From contig CALLKI010000077.1 of assembly GCA_938008415.1 (NCBI GenBank), positions 1 through 64,000 of the forward strand: a stretch of 64,000 bases of DNA. The letters are read 5' to 3'. Shown piece after piece: positions 1 through 8,524 of this stretch (within the stretch, counting starts at the first letter, position 1; each line of letters opens with the position of its first letter). Position numbers and translations under genes: made by a program. A model generated the notes under the pieces. It made no database searches. It saw only the letters and a list, made by a program, of their open reading frames with translations, and was not told the DNA's origin. The stretch is from an uncultured Luteimonas sp. GTDB taxonomy: Bacteria; Pseudomonadota; Gammaproteobacteria; Xanthomonadales; Xanthomonadaceae.

Positions 1-615
1 TGGATCGGCAAGCACACCTGCCTGATCGACCGCGACGGCGGCTCCTGGTTCTTCCTCGGCGAGATCTACGTGGACCTGCCGCTGCCGGTGGACGAGCCCG
101 CCAGCGCGCATTGCGGCACCTGCGTCCGCTGCATCGAGGTCTGCCCCACCCGCGCCATCGTCGCCCCCTACCGGCTCGACGCGCGCCGCTGCATCGCCTA
201 CCTCACCATCGAGCACGAGGGGCCGATCCCGGAGGAACTGCGCCCGGCCATCGGCAACCGCATCTTCGGCTGCGACGACTGCCAGCTGGTCTGTCCCTGG
301 AACAGGTTCGCCCGCCGCACCGACGAACCAGACTTCCGCGCGCGCAACAACCTCGACCGCGCCACCCTGGCCGAACTGTTCGCATGGACGGAGGGGGAAT
401 TCCTGCGGCGCACGGAAGGCTCCGCGATCCGCCGCAGCGGCTACCTGCGCTGGTTGCGCAACATCGCGGTGGCGCTGGGCAACGCGCCGGCCACGCCCGA
501 AGTGGTCGCCGCGCTGGAATCGAGGAGGGACTTCCCGGACCCCGTGGTCCGCGAGCACGTGGAATGGGCGCTGCGTCGCCACCGGGGACAGGCGCCGCAG
601 GCGTCTGCGGACTGA
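1..615 (+). CDS. queG: Epoxyqueuosine reductase QueG, 3' part
   Basis: The frame is open from base 1, so the 5' end lies outside the window; about 204 C-terminal residues are present. QueG is a cobalamin- and iron-sulfur-dependent cytosolic enzyme that makes queuosine from epoxyqueuosine in tRNA. The visible part has the two ferredoxin-like cysteine clusters, CGTCVRCIEVCPT followed by CDDCQLVCPWN, with the intervening RCIAYLTIE segment typical of the family. The tail is HEAT-like helical. A GTG at 70 is internal and is not the start, because conserved residues (WIGKHTCLID and the WFFLGEI strand) continue upstream of it. It converges on pgi with a 5-base gap. Confidence 0.95.
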   Translation, partial: WIGKHTCLIDRDGGSWFFLGEIYVDLPLPVDEPASAHCGTCVRCIEVCPTRAIVAPYRLDARRCIAYLTIEHEGPIPEELRPAIGNRIFGCDDCQLVCPWNRFARRTDEPDFRARNNLDRATLAELFAWTEGEFLRRTEGSAIRRSGYLRWLRNIAVALGNAPATPEVVAALESRRDFPDPVVREHVEWALRRHRGQAPQASAD

Positions 616-620
616 ACGTC

Positions 621-2138
621 CTACGCCCCCGCGCCGCCGCGTGCGGCGATCTCCTCCAGCAGCGCGCGGGTGACCGGGTCGTCCGCCTGCGCCCTGCCCT
701 CGAGCGCCGGCAGCAGCGTGTTCGCCAGCTGCTTGCCCAGTTCCACGCCGAACTGGTCGAAGGCGTTGATGCCCCACGCCACCGACTGCAGGTAGACACT
801 GTGCTCGTACAGCGCGATCAGCGCGCCGAGCGACTCCGGCGTCAGCTCGTCGAGCAGGATCAGCGTGCTCGGGCGGTTGCCGGGATAGGCACGGTGCGGG
901 TCGTCGCTGGCGCGGCCGTTGGCCAGCGCCTCGGTCTGCGCCAGCAGGTTGGCCAGCAGCGCGCGGTGGTTGTCCGGATAACCGTCGTCGCTGCGGACCA
1001 CGCCGATGAAGTCGGCCGGCACCACCTGCGTGCCCTGGTGCAGGGCCTGGAAGAAGCTGTGCTGGGTGTCGGTACCGGGGCCGCCCCACCACACCGGCAC
1101 GGTGTCCTCGCGCAGCGGCGCGCCGTCGAGCCGGGCCGACTTGCCCAGGCTCTCCATCACCAGCTGCTGCAGGTAGTTCGGCAGCAGCCGCAGGCGCTCG
1201 TCGTACGGCAGCACCGCGTGGGTGGCCAGGCCCAGCCCGTTGCGGTTCCAGAGCGCGGTGAGCGCGTGCATGTACGCGATGTTGGCGCGCGCCGGCGCAT
1301 TGAGCGCGTGTTCGTCGAACGCGGCGGCGCCGGCCAGCAGCGCCCCGTAGCGCTCCATGCCGATCGCCAGTGCGATCGGGAAGCCGACCGCCGACCACAG
1401 CGAGTAGCGGCCGCCGACCCAGTCCCACATCGGCAGGATGCGCTCTCCAGCGATGCCGGACGCTGCGGCCCGCTCGACGTTGGCGCTGACCGCGTACACG
1501 CGCGAATCGTCGCCGAGCCAGTCGCGGACGATGCGGCCGTTGAGCAGCGTCTCCTGGGTACCGAAGGTCTTGGAGATCAGGACCGCGGCGGTACGCCGGG
1601 GGTCGAGGCCGGCGAGCACGCGCCGGGCCGCGTTGCCGTCCACGTTCGACAGGAAATGCACGCGGAACCGCGCGTCCGGCCGCGCCAGCGCGTCCACCAC
1701 CAGCCGCGGCCCGAGGTCGGAACCGCCGATGCCGACGCTGACGATGTCGGTGACTTCGCTGTCCGAAAGTTCCCCGGCCAGTGCCGCCATCCGCGACCGC
1801 ACCCCGCGCGCCATCGCCGCGCATTCGCGCGCGAACGGTGCCTGCGACAGGTCGCCGCGCAACGCGGTGTGGAGCGCCGCGCGCCCCTCGGTGGCGTTGA
1901 CCTGCCCGCCATCCACCAGGCGGCGCATCGCCGCGGCGAAGCCGGCCTCCTCCGCGACGGCGAACAGCGCGTCCAGCGCCGCCCCGTCGTAGCGCTGGCG
2001 CGCGAAGCTGGCGTACAGCGGCCCGGCGCGCAGCGCGAGCGCCTTCGCACGCCCAGGCGAGGCCGCCAGCAGCGACGCGATCGACGAACCTTCCAGCCGG
2101 GCGGCGTGTGCCCGCAGTGCCGAGAGGTCCGCCGCCAT
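621..2138 (-). CDS. pgi: Glucose-6-phosphate isomerase
   Basis: Interconverts glucose 6-phosphate and fructose 6-phosphate in the cytosol, feeding glycolysis and nucleotide-sugar synthesis. The 505-residue product has the sugar-binding stretch VSVGIGGSDLGPRLV, the SKTFGTQET signature and a C-terminal QSVAWGINAFDQFGVELGK segment, all diagnostic. The frame is open much further upstream, but the start at 2138 (MAADLSALR) is chosen because it fits the family length and falls 2 bases after the panD stop. It is the last gene of the pcnB-folK-panBCD-pgi run, so it is probably partly co-transcribed. Nothing odd is seen. Confidence 0.97.
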   Translation of the reverse strand: MAADLSALRAHAARLEGSSIASLLAASPGRAKALALRAGPLYASFARQRYDGAALDALFAVAEEAGFAAAMRRLVDGGQVNATEGRAALHTALRGDLSQAPFARECAAMARGVRSRMAALAGELSDSEVTDIVSVGIGGSDLGPRLVVDALARPDARFRVHFLSNVDGNAARRVLAGLDPRRTAAVLISKTFGTQETLLNGRIVRDWLGDDSRVYAVSANVERAAASGIAGERILPMWDWVGGRYSLWSAVGFPIALAIGMERYGALLAGAAAFDEHALNAPARANIAYMHALTALWNRNGLGLATHAVLPYDERLRLLPNYLQQLVMESLGKSARLDGAPLREDTVPVWWGGPGTDTQHSFFQALHQGTQVVPADFIGVVRSDDGYPDNHRALLANLLAQTEALANGRASDDPHRAYPGNRPSTLILLDELTPESLGALIALYEHSVYLQSVAWGINAFDQFGVELGKQLANTLLPALEGRAQADDPVTRALLEEIAARGGAGA

Positions 2139-2140
2139 GG

Positions 2141-2521
2141 TCAGGCCGCCTGCATCGCGATCGTGTCGTTGGTGCGGACGATCCGGTTCCCGCGGTCCAC
2201 GTACACCAGCTTCGGCTTGAACCGGGCCGCCTCGGCCTCGTCGCAGGTGCCGTAGGCGCAGATGATGACCAGGTCGCCCGGCTGCGCCTTGTGCGCTGCG
2301 GCGCCATTGACCGAGATCATCCCGCTGCCCGGCTCGCCGCGGATCGCGTAGGTCGCGAAGCGCTCGCCGTTGTTGACGTTGTAGATCTCGATCCGCTCGT
2401 ACTCGCGGATCCCGGCCGCCCTGAGCAGGTCCTCGTCGATCGCGCACGAACCCTCGTAGTGCAGCTCGGAACGGGTCACGGTGGCGCGGTGGATCTTGGC
2501 TTTGAGCAGGGTGATTTGCAT
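2141..2521 (-). CDS. panD: Aspartate 1-decarboxylase
   Basis: Decarboxylates aspartate to beta-alanine for pantothenate. The 126-residue proenzyme has the self-cleavage site Gly24-Ser25 in HYEGSCAID; cleavage yields the pyruvoyl cofactor. The NGAAAH and IICAY segments match the family core. It sits 88 bases after panC and just before pgi on the same strand. It has the usual family length and all expected key residues. Confidence 0.97.
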   Translation of the reverse strand: MQITLLKAKIHRATVTRSELHYEGSCAIDEDLLRAAGIREYERIEIYNVNNGERFATYAIRGEPGSGMISVNGAAAHKAQPGDLVIICAYGTCDEAEAARFKPKLVYVDRGNRIVRTNDTIAMQAA

Positions 2522-2609
2522 GGCGGCTTGCAGGGAAAACGCGGGCCCTCGCCCGGGTCGGCGCAGTATAGGGCCCCGATCCCGCGGTGCAACATGAGCG
2601 GGACGGGAC

Positions 2610-3464
2610 TCAGCGTTCCCGGGAAAACTCCAGGTTGTCGATCAGCCGGGTGGTGCCCAGCCGCGCCGCGGCCAGCGCCACGAACGGACCGGACGAACCC
2701 GGGGCCACCTCGCCCAGGTCCTGCTCCCGGATCGTGGCGTAGTCCACCGCGAACCCGGCAGCCTCCAGCCGCGCGCGGGCCTGCGCCTCGACCTCGGCAA
2801 TGCCGCCTCCGGCCAGGAAGGCGTCGCGCATGGCCTGCAGGGTGCGGTACAGCTCCGGTGCACGCGCGCGTTCCTCCGGGCCGAGGTACTGGTTGCGCGA
2901 GCTCATCGCCAGCCCGTCCGGCTCGCGCCGGGTCTCGCCGGCCAGCAGCTCGACGGGGAACGCGAGGTCGCGCACGAGGTAGCGGATCACCGCCAGTTGC
3001 TGGTAGTCCTTGCGGCCGAAGGCGGCCACGTCCGGCTGCGCCTGGTTGAACAGGCGCGCGACCACCGTCGCCACGCCGTCGAAATGGCCGGGCCGGTGCG
3101 CGCCCTCGAGGATGTCGGTCACGCCGGGGACGCGGATGCGCACCGCGTTGTCCGGCCCGAACGGGTACATCTCCCCGACCGGCGGCAGCCACAGCAGGTC
3201 GCAGCCGGCGGCGTCGAGCCCGCGCGCGTCCGCCTCCGGCGTCCGCGGGTAGCGGGCGTAGTCCTCGTTCGGCCCGAACTGGGTCGGATTGACGAACACG
3301 CTGGCGACCACGCGGTCGGCGTGCCGGCGCGCCAGTTCGACCAGCGAGAAATGCCCCGCGTGCAGGTTGCCCATGGTCGGCACGAAGCCCACGCGCAGGC
3401 CCTCGCGCTTCCACTGCGAGACCCGTTCGCGCAACCGCCCGAGCCGGTCGACGACCTCGATCAT
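2610..3464 (-). CDS. panC: Pantothenate synthetase
   Basis: Condenses pantoate with beta-alanine using ATP to form pantothenate. The 284-residue product has FVPTMGNLHAGHFSLV (HIGH-like nucleotide motif), VNPTQFGPNEDY, the FGRKDYQQL segment and MSSRNQYL (KMSKS-like), in the family order. The start at 3464 (MIEVVDRLG) gives an ATGA overlap with the panB stop, which indicates translational coupling. An upstream in-frame extension is rejected because it runs through panB. Confidence 0.97.
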   Translation of the reverse strand: MIEVVDRLGRLRERVSQWKREGLRVGFVPTMGNLHAGHFSLVELARRHADRVVASVFVNPTQFGPNEDYARYPRTPEADARGLDAAGCDLLWLPPVGEMYPFGPDNAVRIRVPGVTDILEGAHRPGHFDGVATVVARLFNQAQPDVAAFGRKDYQQLAVIRYLVRDLAFPVELLAGETRREPDGLAMSSRNQYLGPEERARAPELYRTLQAMRDAFLAGGGIAEVEAQARARLEAAGFAVDYATIREQDLGEVAPGSSGPFVALAAARLGTTRLIDNLEFSRER

Positions 3465-4276
3465 GCGTAGGCGTGCTCCGGGCCGGGGAAACTGCCGCCG
3501 CGCACGGCCTCGACATAGGCGCGCACCGCGCCGGCGACCGAGCCGCCCTCGGCGAGGAAGTCCTTGACGAACCTGGGGCGGCGGTGGCCGCTGTCGAGGC
3601 CGAGCATGTCGTGCAGCACCAGCACCTGGCCGTCGCAGTGCGGGCCGGCGCCGATGCCGATGGTCGGGACCGGCGAGGCCACGGTGATCTCCGCGGCGAG
3701 CGCGGACGGCACGCATTCGAGCACCAGCAGCGAGGCCCCGGCCCCGGCCACGGCCAGCGCGTCGGCCTTGAGCCTCTCCGCGGCGTCGGCCTCGCGCCCC
3801 TGGACCTTGAAGCCGCCGAAGCGCAGCACCGACTGCGGCGTCAGTCCCAGGTGCGCGCACACCGGCACCTCGCGCTCGGCCAGGTACCGGATCGCCTCGA
3901 GCTTGTGCGCGGCGGCGCCCTCCAGCTTGACCATGCCGGCGCCGGCGCGCAGCAGGCGCGTGGCCGCGTCGAGCGCGCGTTCCGGCGTGGCGTCGGACTG
4001 GAACGGCATGTCCGCCAGCAGCAGCGCGCGGGACAGGCCGCGCGCGACGCAGCGCACGTGGTATTCGATGTCCTCCACCGCCACCGGCAGCGTGGAGCCG
4101 TGCCCCTGCACCACCATCCCCAGCGAATCGCCCACGAGCACGATGTCCACGCCGTTGGCGTCCAGCACGCGCGCGAAGCCGGCGTCGTAGGCGGTGAGCA
4201 TGGCCAGCCTGCGCCCCTCGCGCCTGGCGGCGGCGAGGTCGGGCACGGTCACGGGTTTGGTCATGGTGGCGTTCAT
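3461..4276 (-). CDS. panB: 3-methyl-2-oxobutanoate hydroxymethyltransferase
   Basis: Transfers a hydroxymethyl group from methylenetetrahydrofolate to 2-oxoisovalerate to form ketopantoate, the first pantoate-pathway step. The 271-residue product has MLTAYDAGFARVLD near the N-terminus, the metal-binding VLVGDSLGM, VKLEGA, and AHLGLTPQS. The start MNATMTK is used; an in-frame ATG 12 bases downstream is an equally possible start. It lies 4 bases after folK and overlaps panC by 4. Confidence 0.97.
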   Translation of the reverse strand: MNATMTKPVTVPDLAAARREGRRLAMLTAYDAGFARVLDANGVDIVLVGDSLGMVVQGHGSTLPVAVEDIEYHVRCVARGLSRALLLADMPFQSDATPERALDAATRLLRAGAGMVKLEGAAAHKLEAIRYLAEREVPVCAHLGLTPQSVLRFGGFKVQGREADAAERLKADALAVAGAGASLLVLECVPSALAAEITVASPVPTIGIGAGPHCDGQVLVLHDMLGLDSGHRRPRFVKDFLAEGGSVAGAVRAYVEAVRGGSFPGPEHAYA

Positions 4277-4280
4277 TGCA

Positions 4281-4790
4281 CTAGCCTAGCGCGACGATGC
4301 CGGCCGTTTCCAACGCGGCCAGCGCCTCGCGCGCGGGCCCGACGCGCGGGATCACCGCGCCGGGCGCGACCTCGAGCAGCGGCACCAGCGCGAACGCGCG
4401 CTCGTGCAGGTGCGGGTGCGGGATGCGCAACCCGGGCTCGTCCACCTCACGGTCGCCGTACAGCAGGATGTCCAGGTCGAGCGTGCGCGGCCCCCACCGG
4501 TCGCTGCCGTCGGCCGCTCGAGTGCGGCCGGATTCCCGCTCGATCCGCAGCAGCCCGTCGAGCAGCGCGCGCGGGGACAGCGTGGTCTCGACCACCGCCA
4601 CGGCGTTGACGAAGTCCGGCTGGTCGCGCCGTCCCCACGCGGGCGTGCGGTACATCCTCGACATCCGCGCAAGCCGCGTGCCGGGCAGCGCGTCGAGCGC
4701 GCGGGCCGCGGCCCCGATCGTGGCCCGCACGTCCCCGACGTTGCCACCGAGGCCGATGCATGCCTCGACCGGCGTCGCCATGGCCTTCAT
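4281..4790 (-). CDS. folK: 2-amino-4-hydroxy-6-hydroxymethyldihydropteridine pyrophosphokinase
   Basis: Transfers pyrophosphate from ATP to the folate pterin precursor. The 169-residue product has the family landmarks CIGLGGNVGD at the N-terminus, AWGRRDQPDFVNAV, and DRWGPRTLDLDILLYG followed by IPHPHLHERAFAL. The start at 4790 forms an ATGA overlap with pcnB; a second ATG at 4781 is possible. Placing folK between pcnB and panB is common in gammaproteobacteria, and folate supplies the cofactor used by PanB. Confidence 0.96.
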   Translation of the reverse strand: MKAMATPVEACIGLGGNVGDVRATIGAAARALDALPGTRLARMSRMYRTPAWGRRDQPDFVNAVAVVETTLSPRALLDGLLRIERESGRTRAADGSDRWGPRTLDLDILLYGDREVDEPGLRIPHPHLHERAFALVPLLEVAPGAVIPRVGPAREALAALETAGIVALG

Positions 4791-6124
4791 TCGGATGCGG
4801 CCGCGTCGGCCGCCCCGGCCGCATCCCCCCGGGCGCGGCGCCGCCGCCGGCGGCGCTTGCGCGCGGGCGCGGCGGTTTCCGTGGCCGCGTACAGGGCGAT
4901 GGCGCGGTCCGGATCGCGCTGCGCCTCCTTCCAGAAGGCGATGTCGTTGTCGTGCGCGTCGGAGCCGGCCTGGCGCAGCAGCAGGAAATCCCAGGCCGCC
5001 CGGAACCGGGGGTGCGCGAGGGCCCGCACCACCCGCTTGCGCTGGCGCAGGGCGAAGCGCGACTGCATCAGCCAGATTTCCTGCATCGGCAGCGAGAACC
5101 GCCGCGGCAGCGCCACGATCGGCACCTGGCGCAGGGTGACGCGGTCGGCGGCCCGCTGCTGCGCCTCCGGCTCGCTCAGCCCCTGGGCCTGCAGCGCGAT
5201 CAGCTCGCGGCAGTAGGCCGGCCACAGCAGCACCGCGAACAGGAACGCCGGCGAGACCGGCTCGTCCGCGGCCACCCGCGCGTCGGTGTTGCGCAGCCCC
5301 GCCACCAGCATCCGCCGCAGCGCGCCGCTGCGGTTGGACGCCAGCGCCTTCGCGGTGTCCGGGAACAGCGCCTCCAGCAGTCCGTACCGCTCGAGCCCCT
5401 CGAAGCTGGCCACGGCATGCCCGTAGAGGAACAGCTTCAGGCACTCCTCGAACAGCCGCGCCGGCGCCGCCTCGCGCAGCAGCATCGCCAGCGCCGGGAT
5501 CGGCCCGGCGGTGGCCGGCTCGATGGTGAAGCCGAGCTTGGCCGCCAGCCGGACCGCGCGCAGCATGCGCACCGGGTCCTCGCGGTAGCGGGTCTCGGGG
5601 TCGCCGATCAGCCGCAGCACGCGGTTGTTCACGTCCTCGAACCCGCCGACGTAGTCGCGCACCGAGAAATCCTCGATCGCGTAGTACAGGGCGTTGGCGG
5701 TGAAATCGCGGCGGACCGCGTCTTCCTCGATGGTGCCGTACACGTTGTCGCGCACCAGCATGCCGCCTTCCACCTCGCGATCGCCGCTGCCATCGTCGCT
5801 GTTGGCGCGGAACGTGGCGACCTCGATGATCTCGCGGCCGAAGACCACGTGCGCAAGGCGGAAGCGGCGCCCGATCAGGCGGCAGTTGCGGAACAGCTGC
5901 CTGACCTCCTCGGGCGTGGCGTTGGTGGCGACGTCGAAATCCTTGGGGTGCAGCCCCAGCAGCAGGTCGCGCACGGCGCCGCCGACCAGGCAGGCCTCGT
6001 AGCCGGCATCACGCAGCCGGTACAGTACGCGCAGGGCGTTGGGGCTGATGTCCCGACGCGAAATCGGGTGCTGGTCGCGCGGGATCTTTCTCAGGATGGG
6101 CTTTGGGGGGGTGGTATCCGGCAT
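4787..6124 (-). CDS. pcnB: Poly(A) polymerase I
   Basis: Adds poly(A) tails to RNA 3' ends and promotes RNA decay. The 445-residue product has the nucleotidyltransferase motif LVGGAVRDLLLG (about residues 47-57) and the catalytic DFD at 62-64, then an RNA-binding domain. A very basic C-terminal tail (KRRRRRRRARGD) ending in an Ala/Asp-rich stretch probably contacts RNA. The closely related CCA-adding enzyme is less likely, given the PcnB-type tail and the coupling to folK. It is the first gene of the minus-strand operon reaching down to pgi. Confidence 0.93.
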   Translation of the reverse strand: MPDTTPPKPILRKIPRDQHPISRRDISPNALRVLYRLRDAGYEACLVGGAVRDLLLGLHPKDFDVATNATPEEVRQLFRNCRLIGRRFRLAHVVFGREIIEVATFRANSDDGSGDREVEGGMLVRDNVYGTIEEDAVRRDFTANALYYAIEDFSVRDYVGGFEDVNNRVLRLIGDPETRYREDPVRMLRAVRLAAKLGFTIEPATAGPIPALAMLLREAAPARLFEECLKLFLYGHAVASFEGLERYGLLEALFPDTAKALASNRSGALRRMLVAGLRNTDARVAADEPVSPAFLFAVLLWPAYCRELIALQAQGLSEPEAQQRAADRVTLRQVPIVALPRRFSLPMQEIWLMQSRFALRQRKRVVRALAHPRFRAAWDFLLLRQAGSDAHDNDIAFWKEAQRDPDRAIALYAATETAAPARKRRRRRRRARGDAAGAADAAASE

Positions 6125-6171
6125 CGGCGCCTGTCGATCCGCAACGGCTGCCGCAAACGGCGCCTGATTCC

Positions 6172-6180
6172 TGCTATACT
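6172..6180 (+). promoter_or_regulatory. Extended -10 promoter for tRNA-Glu
   Basis: TGCTATACT reads as an extended sigma-70 -10 element (TGn then TATACT) in an otherwise GC-rich intergenic stretch, about 65 bases before the tRNA. No good -35 is visible at 17-18 bases upstream, which suits an extended -10 promoter. The 121 bases between pcnB and the tRNA hold nothing else recognisable. Confidence 0.6.
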
Positions 6181-6245
6181 ATCAATCCTCGACGGGCCGC
6201 TGGCCCTCGGGGGGGCCGGGCGGCCCACCCGGCCGGACCAGTTCC

Positions 6246-6321
6246 GCTCCCTTCGTCTAGAGGCCTAGGACGTGGCCCTCTCAAGGCTAAAACACGGGTT
6301 CGAATCCCGTAGGGAGCGCCA
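6246..6321 (+). tRNA. tRNA-Glu(CTC)
   Basis: The 76-base sequence folds as a cloverleaf. The acceptor stem is GCTCCCT/AGGGAGC with discriminator G and an encoded CCA. The D arm is CGTCTAGAGGCCTAGGA, typical of tRNA-Glu. The anticodon stem TGGCC/GGCTA has one G-U pair and loop CTCTCAA, giving anticodon CTC at 6280-6282. The T arm is ACGGG-TTCGAAT-CCCGT. It reads GAG codons, which suits the high-GC genome. Confidence 0.95.
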
Positions 6322-6394
6322 TCTTCAGCCGCCTTCCCCCACGTGGGAGGCGCGGCCTGCCTGCCTCCCCCGCGGAGGCAGGACGGAGCAACGG

Positions 6395-6422
6395 AACCCG
6401 CGCCGGAAGGCGCGGGTTTTTT
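6395..6422 (+). terminator. Rho-independent terminator after tRNA-Glu
   Basis: ACCCGCGCC (6396-6404), loop GGAA and GGCGCGGGT (6409-6417) form a 9-bp stem followed by a run of T to 6422. This is a classical intrinsic terminator ending the tRNA-Glu transcript before fdxA. Confidence 0.9.
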
Positions 6423-6452
6423 CCTGCCCGTTCCCCGGCCAGCGCCGCCTGA

Positions 6453-6475
6453 CGGTTGCGAACGCTTCGCAACCG
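6453..6475. repeat. 10-bp inverted repeat upstream of fdxA
   Basis: CGGTTGCGAA and TTCGCAACCG form a perfect dyad around CGC, about 50 bases before the fdxA start. No T-run follows, so it is not an obvious terminator. A possible -10 (TAGAAT, 6493-6498) lies just downstream, so the dyad overlaps where the -35 region would be and may be an operator. Confidence 0.6.
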
Positions 6476-6527
6476 CACACCGTGCCCTGCCGTAGAATTT
6501 CCCGCGACCGCAAACGGACGCCACCCA

Positions 6528-6851
6528 ATGCCTTTCGTCGTCACCGAGAACTGCATCAAGTGCAAGTACACCGACTGCGTCGAGGTGTGCCCCGTCGACT
6601 GTTTCCACGAAGGGCCGAACTTCCTGGTGATCGACCCGGACGAGTGCATCGACTGCACCCTGTGCGAGCCCGAGTGTCCGATCAACGCGATCTACCCGGA
6701 AGACGACGTCCCGGCCGGCCAGGAGGTCTTCGTCTCGCTCAACGCCGAGCTGTCGAAGGTCTGGCCGGTCATCACCTCGCGCAAGGACCCCCTGCCCGAC
6801 GCCAGGGAATGGGAAGGCAAGCCGGGCAAGCTGAAGCTGCTGGAACGCTGA
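6528..6851 (+). CDS. fdxA: Seven-iron (3Fe-4S/4Fe-4S) ferredoxin FdxA
   Basis: A 107-residue electron carrier. The N-terminal half has CIKCKYTDCVEVCPVDCF and CIDCTLCEPECP, the cysteine spacing of 7Fe ferredoxins with one 3Fe-4S and one 4Fe-4S cluster. The C-terminal third (SKVWPVITSRKDPLPDA) is the conserved tail of the proteobacterial FdxA group. The start at 6528 (MPFVVTENC) fits the family; a longer open frame begins upstream. It is monocistronic, between the tRNA-Glu terminator and the converging bamC. Confidence 0.95.
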   Translation: MPFVVTENCIKCKYTDCVEVCPVDCFHEGPNFLVIDPDECIDCTLCEPECPINAIYPEDDVPAGQEVFVSLNAELSKVWPVITSRKDPLPDAREWEGKPGKLKLLER

Positions 6852-6917
6852 CGGCGCGCCCGCAACCGGCGCGGATGCGGCGGCGCCCGGACCGGCGCCG
6901 CCGGATGGATCGCTGGT

Positions 6918-7448
6918 TCAGCCGCCGAGCGCGGCCTTGAGCGCGGCGATCAGTTTCACCGGCGCCTCCCCCTCCGCGGGCAGGCCTCGCGGGTCGATCG
7001 CCGAGATGTAGGCACCCGAATCCACCTTGACCACGCGCACCAGGAACTTCTGTCCCTCGTAGTCCACGTCGTAGGTGCCGAGGATCTGCGCACGGGTGAC
7101 CACGGTCAGGCCCGGGGTGGCATCCAGCAGCTCGCCCACGCGCGCGAACAGCGCATCGCGGTCGCCGGCGACGGTGAAACCGGTGGGATTCGCCGCGGCG
7201 GCAGCCGTTCCCGCGGCCTGCGCGCCCATCGTGGAACGGGTCACCGAGCCCGGCGCGGGCGGCAGGGCCATGGCGCCGTCGGTACGCGGCAGGTCGAGGT
7301 CCGGCGGGACCTCGAGCGGGCGCATCTCCGGACTCTGCGCGTACAGCTCGTGGGTCTTCTTGAACCACGAGCAGCCTGCCAGGCCGGACGCGGCCGAGAC
7401 GGCCAGCGCGACGGCGGCGAGGCGGAAGACGGGACGGGATTGACGCAT
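6918..7448 (-). CDS. bamC: Outer membrane lipoprotein, BamC (NlpB/DapX)-like
   Basis: A 176-residue lipoprotein with a signal peptide ending in the lipobox LAGC. The sequence then has an EMRPLEVPPDLDLPR segment, like the unstructured region of BamC that binds BamD, an Ala-rich linker and a single domain resembling one BamC helix-grip domain (VDYEGQKFLVRVVKV). It is shorter than the E. coli protein, which has two such domains. It lies directly after dapA on the same strand, the arrangement that gave nlpB the name dapX. The role in the outer-membrane barrel assembly complex is inferred. Confidence 0.75.
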   Translation of the reverse strand: MRQSRPVFRLAAVALAVSAASGLAGCSWFKKTHELYAQSPEMRPLEVPPDLDLPRTDGAMALPPAPGSVTRSTMGAQAAGTAAAAANPTGFTVAGDRDALFARVGELLDATPGLTVVTRAQILGTYDVDYEGQKFLVRVVKVDSGAYISAIDPRGLPAEGEAPVKLIAALKAALGG

Positions 7449-7473
7449 GGTCTTGACTCCTGCGGGTATCTGG

Positions 7474-8379
7474 TCAGGCCGCGACGGCGTCGCGGCAGGA
7501 TCGTTCGAGCTCCCCGGCCTCCCGGGCCAGGCGCTCCGCGGCGGCACGGTGCTGCTCCGACAGGGGCAGCAGCGGCAGGCGCACGCCGTGGCCGATGCCC
7601 AGGATCCCCAGCAGCGCCTTGATCGGAACAGGGTTGGGCTCGACGGAAGAGAACCCGTAGAGCCCGCGCAGGCGCGCGTCGAGCGCTTCGGCCTCCGCGC
7701 GGCGCCCCCCGCGCGCCAGGTCGCACAGCATGCGGAACGCGCACGGGACGACGTTCGACACCACCGAGACCACGCCGTCGGCGCCGGCGAGCATGGCGCG
7801 CGCCGCCGTGGCATCGTCGCCGCCGAGCACGCTGAAGCCTTCGCCCCGCAACGGCAGCAGCGCCTGCATGCGCGCCGGATCGCTGTTGGCTTCCTTGATG
7901 CCGACGATGCGCCCGTGCCCGGCGAGCGCGGCCACGGTGTCCGGCTGCATGTCGCAGCCGGTCCGGCCCGGCACGTTGTAGAGCACCACGGGCAGGCCGC
8001 CCTCCTCGGCGACGGCGCGGAAATGCGCCACCAGCCCCGGGCCCGTCGGGCGGACGTAGGGCGGCGTGACCACCAGTGCCGCGTCGGCGCCGAGTGCCGC
8101 GGCGCGGCGCGTGCGCGCGACGGTCGCGGCGGTGCCCGACAGCCCGGTCCCGGCCAGCACCGGGATCCGCCCGGCCACGAACTCCACCGCCGTGCGCAGC
8201 AGGGTGTCGTATTCGCCGTCGTCCAGCATCGCCGCCTCGCCGGTGGACCCGGCCACGACCACGGCCCGGGTGCCGCCGTCCAGCTGCATCTGCAGCAGGC
8301 GACGCCAGGCATCCAGGTCGAGGCCGCCATCCGCCGTGAACGGCGTGGCCAGCGCGGTGATGCTGCCGGTAAGTCGCAA
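7474..8379 (-). CDS. dapA: 4-hydroxy-tetrahydrodipicolinate synthase
   Basis: Condenses pyruvate with aspartate semialdehyde in lysine and diaminopimelate synthesis. The 301-residue product has GSTGEAA (44-50), the catalytic Tyr134 in LYNVPGRTG, Arg139, and the Schiff-base Lys162 in GIKEAN. The start is a TTG at 8379, chosen because the product then begins with the family's SITALATPF strand; no better ATG is available and the ribosome-binding site is weak. It is co-directional with bamC (25-base gap) and divergent from gcvR. Confidence 0.96.
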   Translation of the reverse strand: MRLTGSITALATPFTADGGLDLDAWRRLLQMQLDGGTRAVVVAGSTGEAAMLDDGEYDTLLRTAVEFVAGRIPVLAGTGLSGTAATVARTRRAAALGADAALVVTPPYVRPTGPGLVAHFRAVAEEGGLPVVLYNVPGRTGCDMQPDTVAALAGHGRIVGIKEANSDPARMQALLPLRGEGFSVLGGDDATAARAMLAGADGVVSVVSNVVPCAFRMLCDLARGGRRAEAEALDARLRGLYGFSSVEPNPVPIKALLGILGIGHGVRLPLLPLSEQHRAAAERLAREAGELERSCRDAVAA

Positions 8380-8446
8380 GGGTCTGGCTCTGTCCGGGTT
8401 GCGCGCGCGGATCCGCGGCGCCTTGGGCGGTTTGCCGGGATGTTAC

Positions 8447-8476
8447 TTGCGGCGCGGAAGCACCGGCAAGTATGCT
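8447..8476 (+). promoter_or_regulatory. Sigma-70 promoter for gcvR-bcp
   Basis: TTGCGG (8447-8452), an 18-base spacer and TATGCT (8471-8476) form a reasonable sigma-70 promoter about 50 bases before gcvR. A 6-bp inverted repeat ACTTGC/GCAAGT (8445-8450 and 8466-8471) brackets the spacer and could bind a regulator. The divergent dapA promoter must lie in the same 145-base gap. Confidence 0.5.
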
Positions 8477-8524
8477 GGCTGGGGATCCGGACGCCGGCAT
8501 GGCTGGCGTTCAGAACCCGACGAA

